From: an uncultured Candidatus Neoarthromitus sp.
Lineage (GTDB): Bacteria > Bacillota > Clostridia > Clostridiales > Clostridiaceae
Reading direction: 5' to 3'
NCBI GenBank assembly: GCA_937890765.1
Contig: CALADQ010000023.1
Span: 1 to 64,000 of the forward strand
Length of the DNA stretch: 64,000 bases
Shown here: in pieces, positions 7,903 to 16,921 of the stretch
Layout: each line of letters starts with the position of its first letter
How positions within the stretch are numbered: the first letter of the stretch is position 1
The notes under the pieces: model-generated
The model's input: the letters and a program-made list of their open reading frames with translations, nothing else
Database searches by the model: none
What the model was told of the DNA's origin: nothing
Position numbers and translations under genes: made by a program

Positions 7903-8907
7903 ATGAAAGATACAATTGTTTTAGCTATAGAAACTAGTTGTGATGAAACTTCGGTCGCATTAGTTAAAAATGGAAGAAAAATATTATCAAATAAAATTTT
8001 TTCACAGATAGAAGTTCACAATAAATTTGGTGGAGTTGTACCTGAAGTTGCTTCAAGAAAGCATTTAGAGGCGATAAATTTTGTTATCGATGATGCGTTA
8101 AATGAAGCTAACATGAAGTTAGATGATGTGGATGTTATTGGAGCTACTTATGGGCCTGGGCTTGTTGGAGCTTTATTAGTTGGACTTCAGTATGCTAAAG
8201 GACTTAGCTATGCTCTAAATAAAAATTTCATAGGAGTTAATCATATAGAGGGTCATATAAGTTCATGTTTTTTGGATAATGAAGAACTTGAGCCTCCTTT
8301 TATGAGCCTTGTTATTTCTGGTGGGCACACGATTATTCTAAATGTTTTGGATTACTGCTTTTACGAAAAAATTGGAGAGACAAGAGATGATGCAATTGGA
8401 GAAGTTTTCGATAAAATTGCTAGAAAATTAAATTTATCTTATCCTGGTGGCCCTAATATTGAAAAGCTTGGGAAAAATGGCGATGAAAATGCTATTTGTT
8501 TCCCTATGAGTAAATTTGAAGATGATAGTTTAGATTTTTCTTACAGTGGACTTAAGTCATATGCACTTAATTATATAAATCAATGTGAATTGAAAAACAT
8601 TAAGTTTAGTAGAGAAGATTTCTGTGCTTCTTTCCAAAAAACAGCAGTTGATATGTTAATTAAAAATGTTGAAAAGGCAATAAATAAATATGGAATTAAG
8701 ACATTGTGCATAGTTGGAGGAGTTTCTGCCAACGGCTATTTACGAGAAAAATTTTTAAATTATTTTAAATGTTTGAAAATTTATTTTCCATCGAAGGATT
8801 TGTGTACTGATAATGGGGCGATGATTGCTTCAGCTGCTTATTATTCTTATTTGAAAAATGGTAGGAGCGAGTATAGTTTAAATGTTTCTCCAAGTGTAAA
8901 ATTTTAA
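7903..8907 (+). CDS. tsaD: tRNA N6-adenosine threonylcarbamoyltransferase TsaD
   Basis: The 334-residue protein is a standard-length TsaD (Kae1/Gcp/YgjD). It begins with LAIETSCDETS, carries the metal-binding HIEGH motif (H114 and H118), and has the ASKAH-fold GGHT, VFDKIARKL and GGVSANGYLR segments and the late C-T-DNGAMIA motif. It transfers the threonylcarbamoyl group to A37 of ANN-decoding tRNAs, with TsaB and TsaE, which are not in this window. Every hallmark residue is present. The start follows a GGGAAGTGAT ribosome site. Confidence 0.96.
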   Translation: MKDTIVLAIETSCDETSVALVKNGRKILSNKIFSQIEVHNKFGGVVPEVASRKHLEAINFVIDDALNEANMKLDDVDVIGATYGPGLVGALLVGLQYAKGLSYALNKNFIGVNHIEGHISSCFLDNEELEPPFMSLVISGGHTIILNVLDYCFYEKIGETRDDAIGEVFDKIARKLNLSYPGGPNIEKLGKNGDENAICFPMSKFEDDSLDFSYSGLKSYALNYINQCELKNIKFSREDFCASFQKTAVDMLIKNVEKAINKYGIKTLCIVGGVSANGYLREKFLNYFKCLKIYFPSKDLCTDNGAMIASAAYYSYLKNGRSEYSLNVSPSVKF

Positions 8908-8925
8908 AGGTTTAGGTGGAGGTTC

Positions 8926-9951
8926 ATGAAATTTATAGAGCATTCGAATTCGATGTACAAAAGTAATAATAAGTATGTAAGTCATAAAATGAAAAAGGTT
9001 AGGAAAATTATAATTGAATCTGTTGTTTTTATTTTAGTGCTTCTTGTGCTTGTAGGTATTCTAAGCGAAGGTGCAAGAAACAATAACTCTATTACTTCAC
9101 TTAAAAAATCTCACAAGTTGGGAAGTTATAAAGATTATAAAATTACGTATGGGGTTTCTGGAAATGGACCTAGCATGGTTTTGTTTGAATCTGATATTGG
9201 AGAGACGCTTTTAGAATGGAATAAAATCATACAAGAACCGTTAAATGGTGTTAGAATGATTTATTATGATAGACTTGGATATGGTGGAAGTGATGTTTAT
9301 AAAAAACATATAAGTGTTGAACTGCAAAGTGAGATATTAAACAGTCTTGTTAGTAACACTGGATATGAAGGAAATTACATATTAGTAAGTGAAGGATATG
9401 GTTCTCTTATACATTTAAAGTATTTAGAGAATTATAAGGATAAAGTTGATGGAATGATATTTATAAATCCAGTTGTGTTTCATAAGGGAGCAGATTCCGG
9501 ATATTTGAAGAGTGCTTACGAAAAATTATCACTGAATTTGTTGAAAATTTTTTCAAATTTAGGATTACCAAGAATTGTTAATAAATTTTTTGATTTTTTT
9601 TCAAATCCGTATATAGAACTTTATGAAGAAGAGGTTGTTTCGCGTAACAAAGATAACTATATAAGTAGAATGATGAGTCGTGATTATTATGATACCGTTC
9701 TTAAAGAAAATTCTAGTATGAAAAGATATTTGAAAAATAAAAACTTGAATGATTTGGGTGTGTATGATATACCAATTATAATTGTGGATTTAGAAAAGAA
9801 TAAAAGTGATGAGTATGAGAAATTTCTTAAATCTCATTTTACAAACTTAGAAGTTATATATTTTGAAGATTTAAATAAATTTTCTTACGATAATTCTGAA
9901 TACATAATTAATTTGATTTCAAATTTGAAATCAAGAATTGATGAAAAATAG
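8926..9951 (+). CDS. Membrane-anchored alpha/beta-hydrolase-like protein without catalytic residues
   Basis: A membrane helix at about residues 29-47 anchors a domain that follows the alpha/beta hydrolase pattern: a strand MVLFESD, an oxyanion-region segment MIYYDRLGYGGS, a nucleophile-elbow region and a C-terminal ISNL helix. At the elbow the usual G-x-S-x-G reads SEGYG (155-159), with glycine where the serine should be. The C-terminal position of the catalytic histidine reads NKFSYD, with no histidine. A binding or scaffold role outside the membrane is more likely than hydrolysis. It starts 18 bases after tsaD behind GGTGGAGG and precedes htrA, so it may be co-expressed with the protease. 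Confidence 0.7.
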   Translation: MKFIEHSNSMYKSNNKYVSHKMKKVRKIIIESVVFILVLLVLVGILSEGARNNNSITSLKKSHKLGSYKDYKITYGVSGNGPSMVLFESDIGETLLEWNKIIQEPLNGVRMIYYDRLGYGGSDVYKKHISVELQSEILNSLVSNTGYEGNYILVSEGYGSLIHLKYLENYKDKVDGMIFINPVVFHKGADSGYLKSAYEKLSLNLLKIFSNLGLPRIVNKFFDFFSNPYIELYEEEVVSRNKDNYISRMMSRDYYDTVLKENSSMKRYLKNKNLNDLGVYDIPIIIVDLEKNKSDEYEKFLKSHFTNLEVIYFEDLNKFSYDNSEYIINLISNLKSRIDEK

Positions 9952-9976
9952 TTTTTAATACTTTGAAAGGAGTAAT

Positions 9977-11176
9977 TTGATTTTGGAAAATAATTTTTTA
10001 GAAGAAAGAGAATATGGAAGTACAGATGATAATATGAGCAATAGAGCATTAGTCAAAGTAAAAAATAAAAGAACAAAAAGTTTGTTGACTTTGTTTATTG
10101 TATTGATTATTTTATTTAGTTCTGTTGTAGGAAGTTTAATTACTATGTATGTTATGCCTAGTTTAGCTTTTTTTAAAAAGACTCCATTGTACTCTTCAGT
10201 TTCAAAAAATAAAAATATTGAGTATGTTGGCCCTACATATTTCAAAGAAGATGAAAATGCTTTAACTGTAACTGAGATTGTTAGGAAAGTTGGGCCAGCT
10301 GTTGTAGGGGTTAGTACTCAATCTATAGTTGATAGAGGATTTTTTGGACTTCAGCAACAGGAAGGAATAGGTTCAGGATTTATAATAAATGAAGAAGGGC
10401 ATATTCTAACTAATTATCACGTTATTGAAGGAGCTAGAACAGTTAAAGTTATATTTTATGATGGAACAGAAACAGATGCAAGAGTTTTAAATTACGATGA
10501 GGCTAATGATATAGCTCTTCTTAAACTTACAGATTCTTCAATAAGTGTTCCTGCTACCGTTACTCTTGGAAACTCCGATGAATTATTAGTTGGTGATTCT
10601 GTTGTTGCAATAGGCTCTCCACTTGGAAAAGAATTTTTAGGCACTACAACTGCAGGAATAATAAGTGCTTTAGATAGGGATGTACACATTGAAGGAAAAA
10701 CTTTGAAGTTACTTCAAACTGATACAGCTATAAATCCTGGAAACAGTGGAGGTCCTCTTATAAATTCGAGAGGCGAAGTGATAGGTATAAACACAGCTAA
10801 GTTTGGAAAATCTGGAATGACAAATGTAGAAGGGATAGGTTTTTCAATTCCTATAAATCAAGCTAAACAAAAACTAGAAGAGTTATCTAAGCCTATACTT
10901 AGAATAGGAGTTCAAGGAAGAATTATTGATGATGAACTTTCAAAGAAAGTTAATTTGCCTAAAGGAATTTATGTAGTTCAGGTTGAGCCTTTTTCAAATG
11001 CTGAACGAGCAGGATTATCTCAAGGAGATGTTATAATTAAGTTCGGTGGAAAACAAGTTTTTACTTTTGATGATCTTAATGAAATAAAATCAAAACACAA
11101 CATTGGAGATAAGGTTAAGGTTGTTGTTCATAGAAATGGTGTAGAGAAAGAGTTGGAACTCACTTTAAATGAATAA
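9977..11176 (+). CDS. htrA: HtrA/DegP-family membrane-anchored serine protease
   Basis: A cytoplasmic N-terminus of about 35 residues is followed by a membrane helix (about 36-58). A trypsin-like domain has the catalytic triad in TNYHVIEG (His), NDIALLKL (Asp) and NPGNSGGP (Ser near residue 257), and one C-terminal PDZ domain includes GLSQGDVIIKFGGK. It matches the Gram-positive HtrA layout for degrading or refolding envelope proteins. The start is a TTG: AAAGGAG at 9967-9972 serves TTG 9977 (spacing 4) or TTG 9983 (spacing 10). A long hairpin terminator follows. Confidence 0.94.
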   Translation: MILENNFLEEREYGSTDDNMSNRALVKVKNKRTKSLLTLFIVLIILFSSVVGSLITMYVMPSLAFFKKTPLYSSVSKNKNIEYVGPTYFKEDENALTVTEIVRKVGPAVVGVSTQSIVDRGFFGLQQQEGIGSGFIINEEGHILTNYHVIEGARTVKVIFYDGTETDARVLNYDEANDIALLKLTDSSISVPATVTLGNSDELLVGDSVVAIGSPLGKEFLGTTTAGIISALDRDVHIEGKTLKLLQTDTAINPGNSGGPLINSRGEVIGINTAKFGKSGMTNVEGIGFSIPINQAKQKLEELSKPILRIGVQGRIIDDELSKKVNLPKGIYVVQVEPFSNAERAGLSQGDVIIKFGGKQVFTFDDLNEIKSKHNIGDKVKVVVHRNGVEKELELTLNE

Positions 11177-11180
11177 AATG

Positions 11181-11214
11181 AAAAGCATAATACATTTTTG
11201 TATTATGCTTTTTT
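11181..11214. terminator. Bidirectional terminator between htrA and the ABC-F gene
   Basis: AAAAGCATAATACA pairs with TGTATTATGCTTTT across a 4-base loop, with T runs on both strands. It ends at the stop codon of the reverse gene. Confidence 0.85.
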
Positions 11215-13135
11215 ATATTAATTTTTCCCAAATCATGTACAATTCTTCGAGCTTTTTTTCAGTTTCTGTTATTTTCAAATTTACTTCATTTAAATTTTCA
11301 TGATTTGAATAAATTTCTTCTAGAGTTAGTTTGTGTTGAAAATCTGAAAGGGATTTTTCTAAATGCGAAATTTCAATTTCTAAATTTGAAATCTTTTTTG
11401 AAACTTTTTTGCCTTCTCTGCTTTTCTCATGAAATTTTGGTTTGCTTTGCTCTTTCGATTTTACAAATTCCTTATTTGTGGATTTCTCATTTATAAAATT
11501 ATCAATTTCAATTGATTCGTCAAATCTATTTGGATTTTCATTTTTAGATATGTAATAATCGTAATTACCTAAGTACTCTATTAGAGAATTATTTTTGAAT
11601 TCGTATATTTTTTCAACAACTTTGTTTAAAAAGTATCTGTCATGGGATATAATTAAGCAAGTTCCTTCAAAATTTATGATGGCTTCTTCAAGAGATTCGC
11701 GGGTGTAGATGTCTAAATGATTTGTTGGCTCATCCATAAAAATTACATTTGAATTTGAAAGAATTATTTTAATTAAATTTAATCTGCATTTTTCGCCACC
11801 ACTTAAAAGTGAAATTTTTTTGTGTATGTCGTCATTTTTAAATAGGAAATTCGATAAATATTTTCTTATGGTTTGGTTTGTTATGTGTGGAAATGAGTCT
11901 CTTATTTCTTCAAATATTGTTTTTGTTGGATTTAAATCTGATTGTTCTTGGTCGTAATAACTTATGTTTAAACCGCTTCCATAAGAGATTGAACCATTCG
12001 ATTGAATTTCTTTTCCGCACAAAATTTTAAAAAATGTTGTTTTTCCGATTCCGTTTTCTCCTATTATTGCAACTTTTTCATTGCTTTTAACAGATAGATT
12101 TATGTTTTTGAATATTAATTTTTCCCCAAAATATTTTGAAAGATTTTTGACTTCGATAATGTCATTTCCAGTTTTCTCAATAAATTTAAAATTTATATCT
12201 TTAATTTTTGAAGTTGATTTTGGTTTTTCGATTAAAGATATTTTTTTAAGGCGTTTTTCCCGACTTTCAGCGGCCTTTATCCTTTTTTCACTGTGCTTTT
12301 TGTTTCTGTAAGAATTAATTATCTCTAATTCTCTTTTTAAAAATTTTTGTTGTGTGTCGTATTTATGTTGAAGCTCTTTTTCGTAATCTGATTTTAGCTC
12401 TAAAAATTTTGAATAATTTGAATTAAAGCATAAAATTTTTGAGTTTTCTAATTCGTAAATATGCGATACAACTCTATCAAGAAAATATCTGTCGTGAGAA
12501 ATTACAATTAACGTGCCTTTGTAATTTTTCAAATAATTTTCGAGCCACTCAATCGATTCTAAATCTAAATGGTTAGTAGGTTCGTCTAACAACATGATAT
12601 CAGGATTTTTTAAAAGGAGTTTAGCAAGGTCTAGCCTTTTTTTCTCACCACCACTTAAGAATTTTGATTTTTCATTAATCCTATTTTCATCAAACTTAAG
12701 TTTGTTTAAAACTTTTTTTGTTTGGGATTTGTAAACATATCCTCCATTCATTTTAAATTTGTTAGAAAGGTTTGTATATTCTTCAATTATTTCTTTATCT
12801 TGACTATTTTCTAAAATTTTTGAAAGTTCTTCAATGCGATTTTCAATTTTGATTAAATTTTCGAAAGATAAAAGAGCATTTTCGTAAATAGTAAGCTCTT
12901 CATTGAAATTAGAATTTTGAGTTAAGTAACCTAATGTTTTTGATTTGTTTATAAAAATTTCTCCAGAAGTTTCTTCAATTTGTCCTGATAATATTTTTAA
13001 GAGAGTTGATTTCCCTCCACCATTTTGTCCTATTAATCCTATTTTGTAGCCTTCATTAACATTAAATGAAATATTATTTAAAACTTCATTCACACCAAAA
13101 CTTTTGCAAATATTTTTCAGACTAATTACAAGCAT
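11213..13135 (-). CDS. ABC-F family ATPase
   Basis: Two ABC modules lie in one soluble chain of about 640 residues with no membrane segments. The first Walker A is GQNGGGKST with signature LSGGEKKRLDLAK and Walker B LLDEPTNHLDL. The second Walker A is GENGIGKTT with signature LSGGEKCRL and FMDEPTNHLD. A charged interdomain linker of the ABC-F type separates them, and a coiled-coil C-terminal extension follows. These proteins act on the ribosome, either as housekeeping translation factors (Uup/YdiF-like) or in antibiotic resistance; the subtype is not decidable by eye. The ATG at 13135 is preferred over GTG 13144 because GGGTGA is correctly spaced before it. Confidence 0.9.
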   Translation of the reverse strand: MLVISLKNICKSFGVNEVLNNISFNVNEGYKIGLIGQNGGGKSTLLKILSGQIEETSGEIFINKSKTLGYLTQNSNFNEELTIYENALLSFENLIKIENRIEELSKILENSQDKEIIEEYTNLSNKFKMNGGYVYKSQTKKVLNKLKFDENRINEKSKFLSGGEKKRLDLAKLLLKNPDIMLLDEPTNHLDLESIEWLENYLKNYKGTLIVISHDRYFLDRVVSHIYELENSKILCFNSNYSKFLELKSDYEKELQHKYDTQQKFLKRELEIINSYRNKKHSEKRIKAAESREKRLKKISLIEKPKSTSKIKDINFKFIEKTGNDIIEVKNLSKYFGEKLIFKNINLSVKSNEKVAIIGENGIGKTTFFKILCGKEIQSNGSISYGSGLNISYYDQEQSDLNPTKTIFEEIRDSFPHITNQTIRKYLSNFLFKNDDIHKKISLLSGGEKCRLNLIKIILSNSNVIFMDEPTNHLDIYTRESLEEAIINFEGTCLIISHDRYFLNKVVEKIYEFKNNSLIEYLGNYDYYISKNENPNRFDESIEIDNFINEKSTNKEFVKSKEQSKPKFHEKSREGKKVSKKISNLEIEISHLEKSLSDFQHKLTLEEIYSNHENLNEVNLKITETEKKLEELYMIWEKLI

Positions 13136-13185
13136 TTTTTTCACCCATGTTTAAAAATAAAAATTTATTTATTATTTTATCATAA

Positions 13186-13242
13186 AAAACATATAAAAAT
13201 ATTTAAATTGTAACGTAAAAAGTTTAGAATAAAACATATAAA
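13186..13242. repeat. 12-base direct repeat upstream of the sialic acid operon
   Basis: AAAACATATAAA occurs at 13186-13197 and again at 13231-13242, 45 bases apart, between the ABC-F gene and nanE. The sequence is AT-rich, so chance is possible, but the position fits a regulator site (for example a NanR/RpiR-type protein). No strong -35/-10 pair is obvious. Confidence 0.3.
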
Positions 13243-13289
13243 TTACTAAAGGAAAAAAATTTATTTTATTATGATGTGAAGGAGGTCAT

Positions 13290-13961
13290 ATGTTAAGTAG
13301 TGTTAAAGGCGGTTTAATTATATCTTGTCAAGCTCTTGTGGATGAACCACTTTGCAGTCCTTTTATTATGGGAAGAATGGCAAAAGCAGCTGAAGAAGCT
13401 GGGGCTGTTGGAATAAGAGCTCAAGGGTTTGAAGACATTGTTGAAATCAAAAAAATTGTTTCGCTTCCTGTTATAGGAATTGTGAAAAGAAATTATAAAG
13501 ATTCTCAAGTTTTTATAACTCCGACAAAAAAGGAAATTGATGAACTTATTAAAACTAAGTGTGAGATGATAGCACTTGATTCAACTAATAGAGTTAGGCC
13601 AAATGGTGAAGAGCTTAAAGATCTCATTGATTATATAAAATCGAAAAACGTTTTAGTTATGGCTGATGTTTCAAATTATGAAGAGGGAATAATGGCTCAA
13701 GAGTTTGGAGTTGATTGTGTTTCTACAACATTAGCAGGTTACACTGATTACACAAACAAAACAGATTTTCCAGATTTTGATTTGATAAAGAAGTTAGTGG
13801 AAGATTTAAAAGTTCCATTAATAGCGGAAGGTAGAATAAATACTCCAGAAGATTTAAAGAAAGTTTTCTCTTTGGGAGTTCATTCTGCTGTGGTTGGTTC
13901 TGCAATAACGAGACCTCAACTTATTGGGAAAAAATTTGTTGATGCTATAAAAGATTTATAA
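13290..13961 (+). CDS. nanE: N-acetylmannosamine-6-phosphate 2-epimerase
   Basis: The 223-residue TIM-barrel protein has all family active-site residues at the positions known from the clostridial enzyme: R43, K66 (in GIVKRNY), D126, E180 (IAEGRI) and R208 (AITRPQ). It converts N-acetylmannosamine-6-phosphate to N-acetylglucosamine-6-phosphate, the last dedicated step of sialic acid breakdown. AAGGAGG lies just before the ATG. It is the first gene of a nan operon and the intact counterpart of the pseudoenzyme at 97-744. Confidence 0.96.
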   Translation: MLSSVKGGLIISCQALVDEPLCSPFIMGRMAKAAEEAGAVGIRAQGFEDIVEIKKIVSLPVIGIVKRNYKDSQVFITPTKKEIDELIKTKCEMIALDSTNRVRPNGEELKDLIDYIKSKNVLVMADVSNYEEGIMAQEFGVDCVSTTLAGYTDYTNKTDFPDFDLIKKLVEDLKVPLIAEGRINTPEDLKKVFSLGVHSAVVGSAITRPQLIGKKFVDAIKDL

Positions 13962-13997
13962 ATATTTTTAAAATTTAATATTTTGGAGGCTTTCATA

Positions 13998-14867
13998 ATG
14001 AAAGGAATTTTTTCTGCTTTATTAATGTCTTTCGATGAAAATGGAAATATAAATGAAAGAGGCTTAAGAGAAATTGTTAGACATAACATAGATGAAATGA
14101 AAGTAGATGGGCTTTACGTTGGTGGTAGTACAGGAGAAAATTTTATGCTTTCAACTCAAGAGAAGAGAAAAGTTTTTGAGATAGTTAAGGATGAAGCTAA
14201 ACAAAAAGTTAAATTAATAGCGCAAGTTGGTTCTATAAATTTAAAAGAGGCAGTTGAATTATCAAAATACGCAACGGATTTAGGTTATGATTGTTTAAGT
14301 GCTGTTACACCGTTTTATTATAAATTTGATTTTCAAGAGATAAAAGATTACTATTATACGATTATCGAAGAATCTAAAAATAATATGATAGTTTATTCAA
14401 TTCCAATGTTAACCGGTGTTAATATGACGTTGGATAATTTTAGCGAGCTTTTTCAAAATGAAAAAATAATAGGAATTAAATTTACAGCTCCTGATTTTTA
14501 TTTGTTAGAGAGGCTAAGAAGTAAATTTGAAAATAAATTTATATATTCTGGTTTTGATGAAATGCTTTTGCCTGCTCTTTCATTAAATGTTGATGGCGCA
14601 ATAGGATCAACTTTTAATGTTAATGGAATAAGAGCGAGAGAAATATTAAATTTTGTTTCTCAAAATAATTTGGAAAAGGCGAGAGAAGTTCAAAAAGTAA
14701 CAAATGATTTGATTTCGGAAATTTCAAGCAATGGTTTATATCAAACTTTAAAATTAATTTTAGAAGAGTTTGGAGTTAATGCTGGTTTTTGTAAAAAACC
14801 TTTTAAGAAAGAAACAAATGAAATGAAGTTAAAAGCTAAAGAGATATTTTTAAAATATTTTGGTTAA
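13998..14867 (+). CDS. nanA: N-acetylneuraminate lyase
   Basis: The 289-residue member of the DHDPS/NAL class I aldolase family has the GGSTGENFML motif that binds the pyruvate carboxylate, the tyrosine region VYSIPMLTG and the Schiff-base lysine K161 in GIKFTAPD. The threonine after the lysine and the sialate-specific GSTGE segment favour neuraminate lyase over DHDPS, as does its place between nanE and the transporter. It splits N-acetylneuraminate into N-acetylmannosamine and pyruvate in the cytoplasm. ATG 13998 is supported by GGAGG at 13985-13989; the in-frame TTG at 13983 lies inside that site. Confidence 0.95.
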   Translation: MKGIFSALLMSFDENGNINERGLREIVRHNIDEMKVDGLYVGGSTGENFMLSTQEKRKVFEIVKDEAKQKVKLIAQVGSINLKEAVELSKYATDLGYDCLSAVTPFYYKFDFQEIKDYYYTIIEESKNNMIVYSIPMLTGVNMTLDNFSELFQNEKIIGIKFTAPDFYLLERLRSKFENKFIYSGFDEMLLPALSLNVDGAIGSTFNVNGIRAREILNFVSQNNLEKAREVQKVTNDLISEISSNGLYQTLKLILEEFGVNAGFCKKPFKKETNEMKLKAKEIFLKYFG

Positions 14868-14902
14868 TCTCATTTAAGTTTGTTTGGAAAGGAATTTTAT
14901 AA

Positions 14903-16378
14903 ATGAAAAGCTTTACAGGTATTGATTTTATTGTGTTAATTGGTTATTTAGCAATAGTCCTCTTTATAGGATTGAAATTCTCTAAACGAGAAATGCAAGG
15001 AAAGGAATACTTTAAAGGCGATGGAACTATACCGTGGTGGGTAACGTGCGTTTCCATTTTTGCAACTTTATTAAGTCCCATATCATTTTTATCTTTAGCA
15101 GGAAATTCTTATGGAGGAACTTGGATTCTTTGGTTTGCACAATTAGGAATGTTTATAGCAATACCGCTTACAATAAAATTCTTTTTACCAGTGTTTAGCA
15201 GATTAAAAATAGATACGGCTTATCATTATTTAGAAATGAGATATAAAAGCAAAAGTTTGAGAGTTGTCGGTGCAATAATTTTTATAATTTATCAAATAGG
15301 AAGAATGTCTATAATTATGTATTTGCCTTCAGTTGTTTTAGCTAGAATTTCAAATATAAGTGTTAATTTCTTCATTATATTAATGGGAGTTATTGCTATT
15401 ATTTATTCTTATGCTGGAGGAATAAAATCAGTTTTATGGACGGATTTTATCCAAGGAATAATTTTAATAATTGGTATTGTTGGAAGTCTTGTATTTTTAA
15501 TTTTTAAAATTGATGGTGGAGCTTCAGAAATATTTAGAACTATGTTCACTGAAAATAAATTTTTAGGTGCAAATGAAATAATATTTGATGTTAATATTTT
15601 AAAAACAAGTGTGTTTATGATTTTAGTAGGTGGAGGATTAAATACATTTTGTTCTTATATTTCAAGCCAAGATGTTGTTCAAAGATTCACAACAACTACT
15701 GATATAAAAAAGCTTAATAAAATGACTTACGGAAATGGAGTATTGTCAATTGTTGTTGCAACGCTTATTTATTTAATTGGAAGTGCGTTATTCGTATTTT
15801 ACAATCAAAATCCAAATTTACTTGTAACGGCTCATCAAGATCAAATATATGCTTCGTTCATAGCTTATCAACTTCCTGTTGGAGTTACTGGAATTTTGCT
15901 TGCGGCAATTTATGCAGCGGCACAATCAACTTTATCAACTGGACTTAATTCAGTTGCAACAAGTTGGACTTTAGATATACAAAATTATGTAACTAAAGGT
16001 TTGAGTCTCAAAAAGCAAACTGCAATAGCTAAACTGGTTTCATTGCTTGTTGGAGTAATTTCTATTGTTGTTTCAATAATTCTAGCTAACGGTGAAATAA
16101 AATCTGCTTATGAATGGTTTAATAGTTTTATGGGAGCTGTTTTGGGAGTTCTAGCTGGAATATTTGTTTTAGGAGTGGTTTGCAAAAAAGCAAATAAGAA
16201 AGGCGCGTATGCAGGTTTTATAATTGCAACTATCGTTGTTCTTGCGTTGAAATACAATTTGTTAAGTTTTGAAGTATCAATTTGGTCATATTCATTGATA
16301 GGAATATTTGTAACTGTATTAGTCGGAATGGTTGTTAGCAATATAGCTAAAGATTCGAAAGGAGAAGGAGTAAATTGA
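14903..16378 (+). CDS. Sodium:solute symporter, probable sialic acid transporter
   Basis: The 491-residue SSS-family membrane protein has about 13 hydrophobic helices. It contains the LSPISFLSLAG region of helix 1, a GGIKSVLWTD segment and AAIYAAAQSTLSTGLNS, a region that binds sodium in this family. SSS members encoded between nanA and nanK are sialic acid importers in several Firmicutes, so Na+-coupled N-acetylneuraminate uptake is the best reading, based on context. It overlaps the next gene by 4 bases. Confidence 0.85.
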   Translation: MKSFTGIDFIVLIGYLAIVLFIGLKFSKREMQGKEYFKGDGTIPWWVTCVSIFATLLSPISFLSLAGNSYGGTWILWFAQLGMFIAIPLTIKFFLPVFSRLKIDTAYHYLEMRYKSKSLRVVGAIIFIIYQIGRMSIIMYLPSVVLARISNISVNFFIILMGVIAIIYSYAGGIKSVLWTDFIQGIILIIGIVGSLVFLIFKIDGGASEIFRTMFTENKFLGANEIIFDVNILKTSVFMILVGGGLNTFCSYISSQDVVQRFTTTTDIKKLNKMTYGNGVLSIVVATLIYLIGSALFVFYNQNPNLLVTAHQDQIYASFIAYQLPVGVTGILLAAIYAAAQSTLSTGLNSVATSWTLDIQNYVTKGLSLKKQTAIAKLVSLLVGVISIVVSIILANGEIKSAYEWFNSFMGAVLGVLAGIFVLGVVCKKANKKGAYAGFIIATIVVLALKYNLLSFEVSIWSYSLIGIFVTVLVGMVVSNIAKDSKGEGVN

Positions 16379-16833
16379 TTTTTGGAAATATTAAAGATTT
16401 AGATTTGTATTCAAAAATGGGAAAAGAAATAGAAAAGTGTCTCAAATATATAAATGAAAATGATATTTCAAATTTTTCTAAAGGTGTTCATGAAATAGAA
16501 GGAGATGATTTCTTCGTAAACATTGTTGAATACGATTTGTGTAATGATGATGAAAGATTTTGGGAAGCTCATAAAAGTTATTTGGATGTTCATTTTATGA
16601 TTTATGGAAGTGAAAGAATAAAATTGAATTTCTTGGACAACTTATGTATTAAGGGCTACGATGAAAAAATAGATTTTGTAAATTTAGAGGACTCAACTGA
16701 AATGATTTCTTATGTTGATTTAAGAGATGGATATTTTTTAATTTGTTATCCTACTGATGCCCATAAAACAGCTCTTAAAATTGATGGAGATGAGCATGTT
16801 AAGAAGGCGATTTTTAAAATCAAATTAAAATAA
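16375..16833 (+). CDS. YhcH/YjgK/YiaL-family protein
   Basis: The 152-residue cupin-like protein has the family segments DVHFMIYGSERI and TDAHKTALK, with histidines and acidic residues likely to bind a metal. Family members in nan operons (YhcH, NanQ-like) are proposed to handle sialic acid anomers or glycolyl variants. It starts at TTG 16375 behind AAAGGAGAAGG, overlapping the symporter stop, so translation is coupled. It does not resemble a transporter or kinase component. Confidence 0.85.
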   Translation: MIFGNIKDLDLYSKMGKEIEKCLKYINENDISNFSKGVHEIEGDDFFVNIVEYDLCNDDERFWEAHKSYLDVHFMIYGSERIKLNFLDNLCIKGYDEKIDFVNLEDSTEMISYVDLRDGYFLICYPTDAHKTALKIDGDEHVKKAIFKIKLK

Positions 16834-16837
16834 ATGA

Positions 16838-16866
16838 GGGGGAATTTGAAGTTCCCCTTCTTCAAA
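16838..16866 (+). terminator. Hairpin between yhcH and nanK, possible attenuator
   Basis: GGGGAA pairs with TTCCCC across a short loop just after the yhcH stop, followed by a pyrimidine-rich TTCTTC rather than a clean T run. It could be a weak terminator that lowers nanK expression. Confidence 0.45.
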
Positions 16867-16921
16867 AAAAGAATTAAATCAGTTTATTTTGAAAATTTTT
16901 GTGATGTTGGGAGTGATTGTT

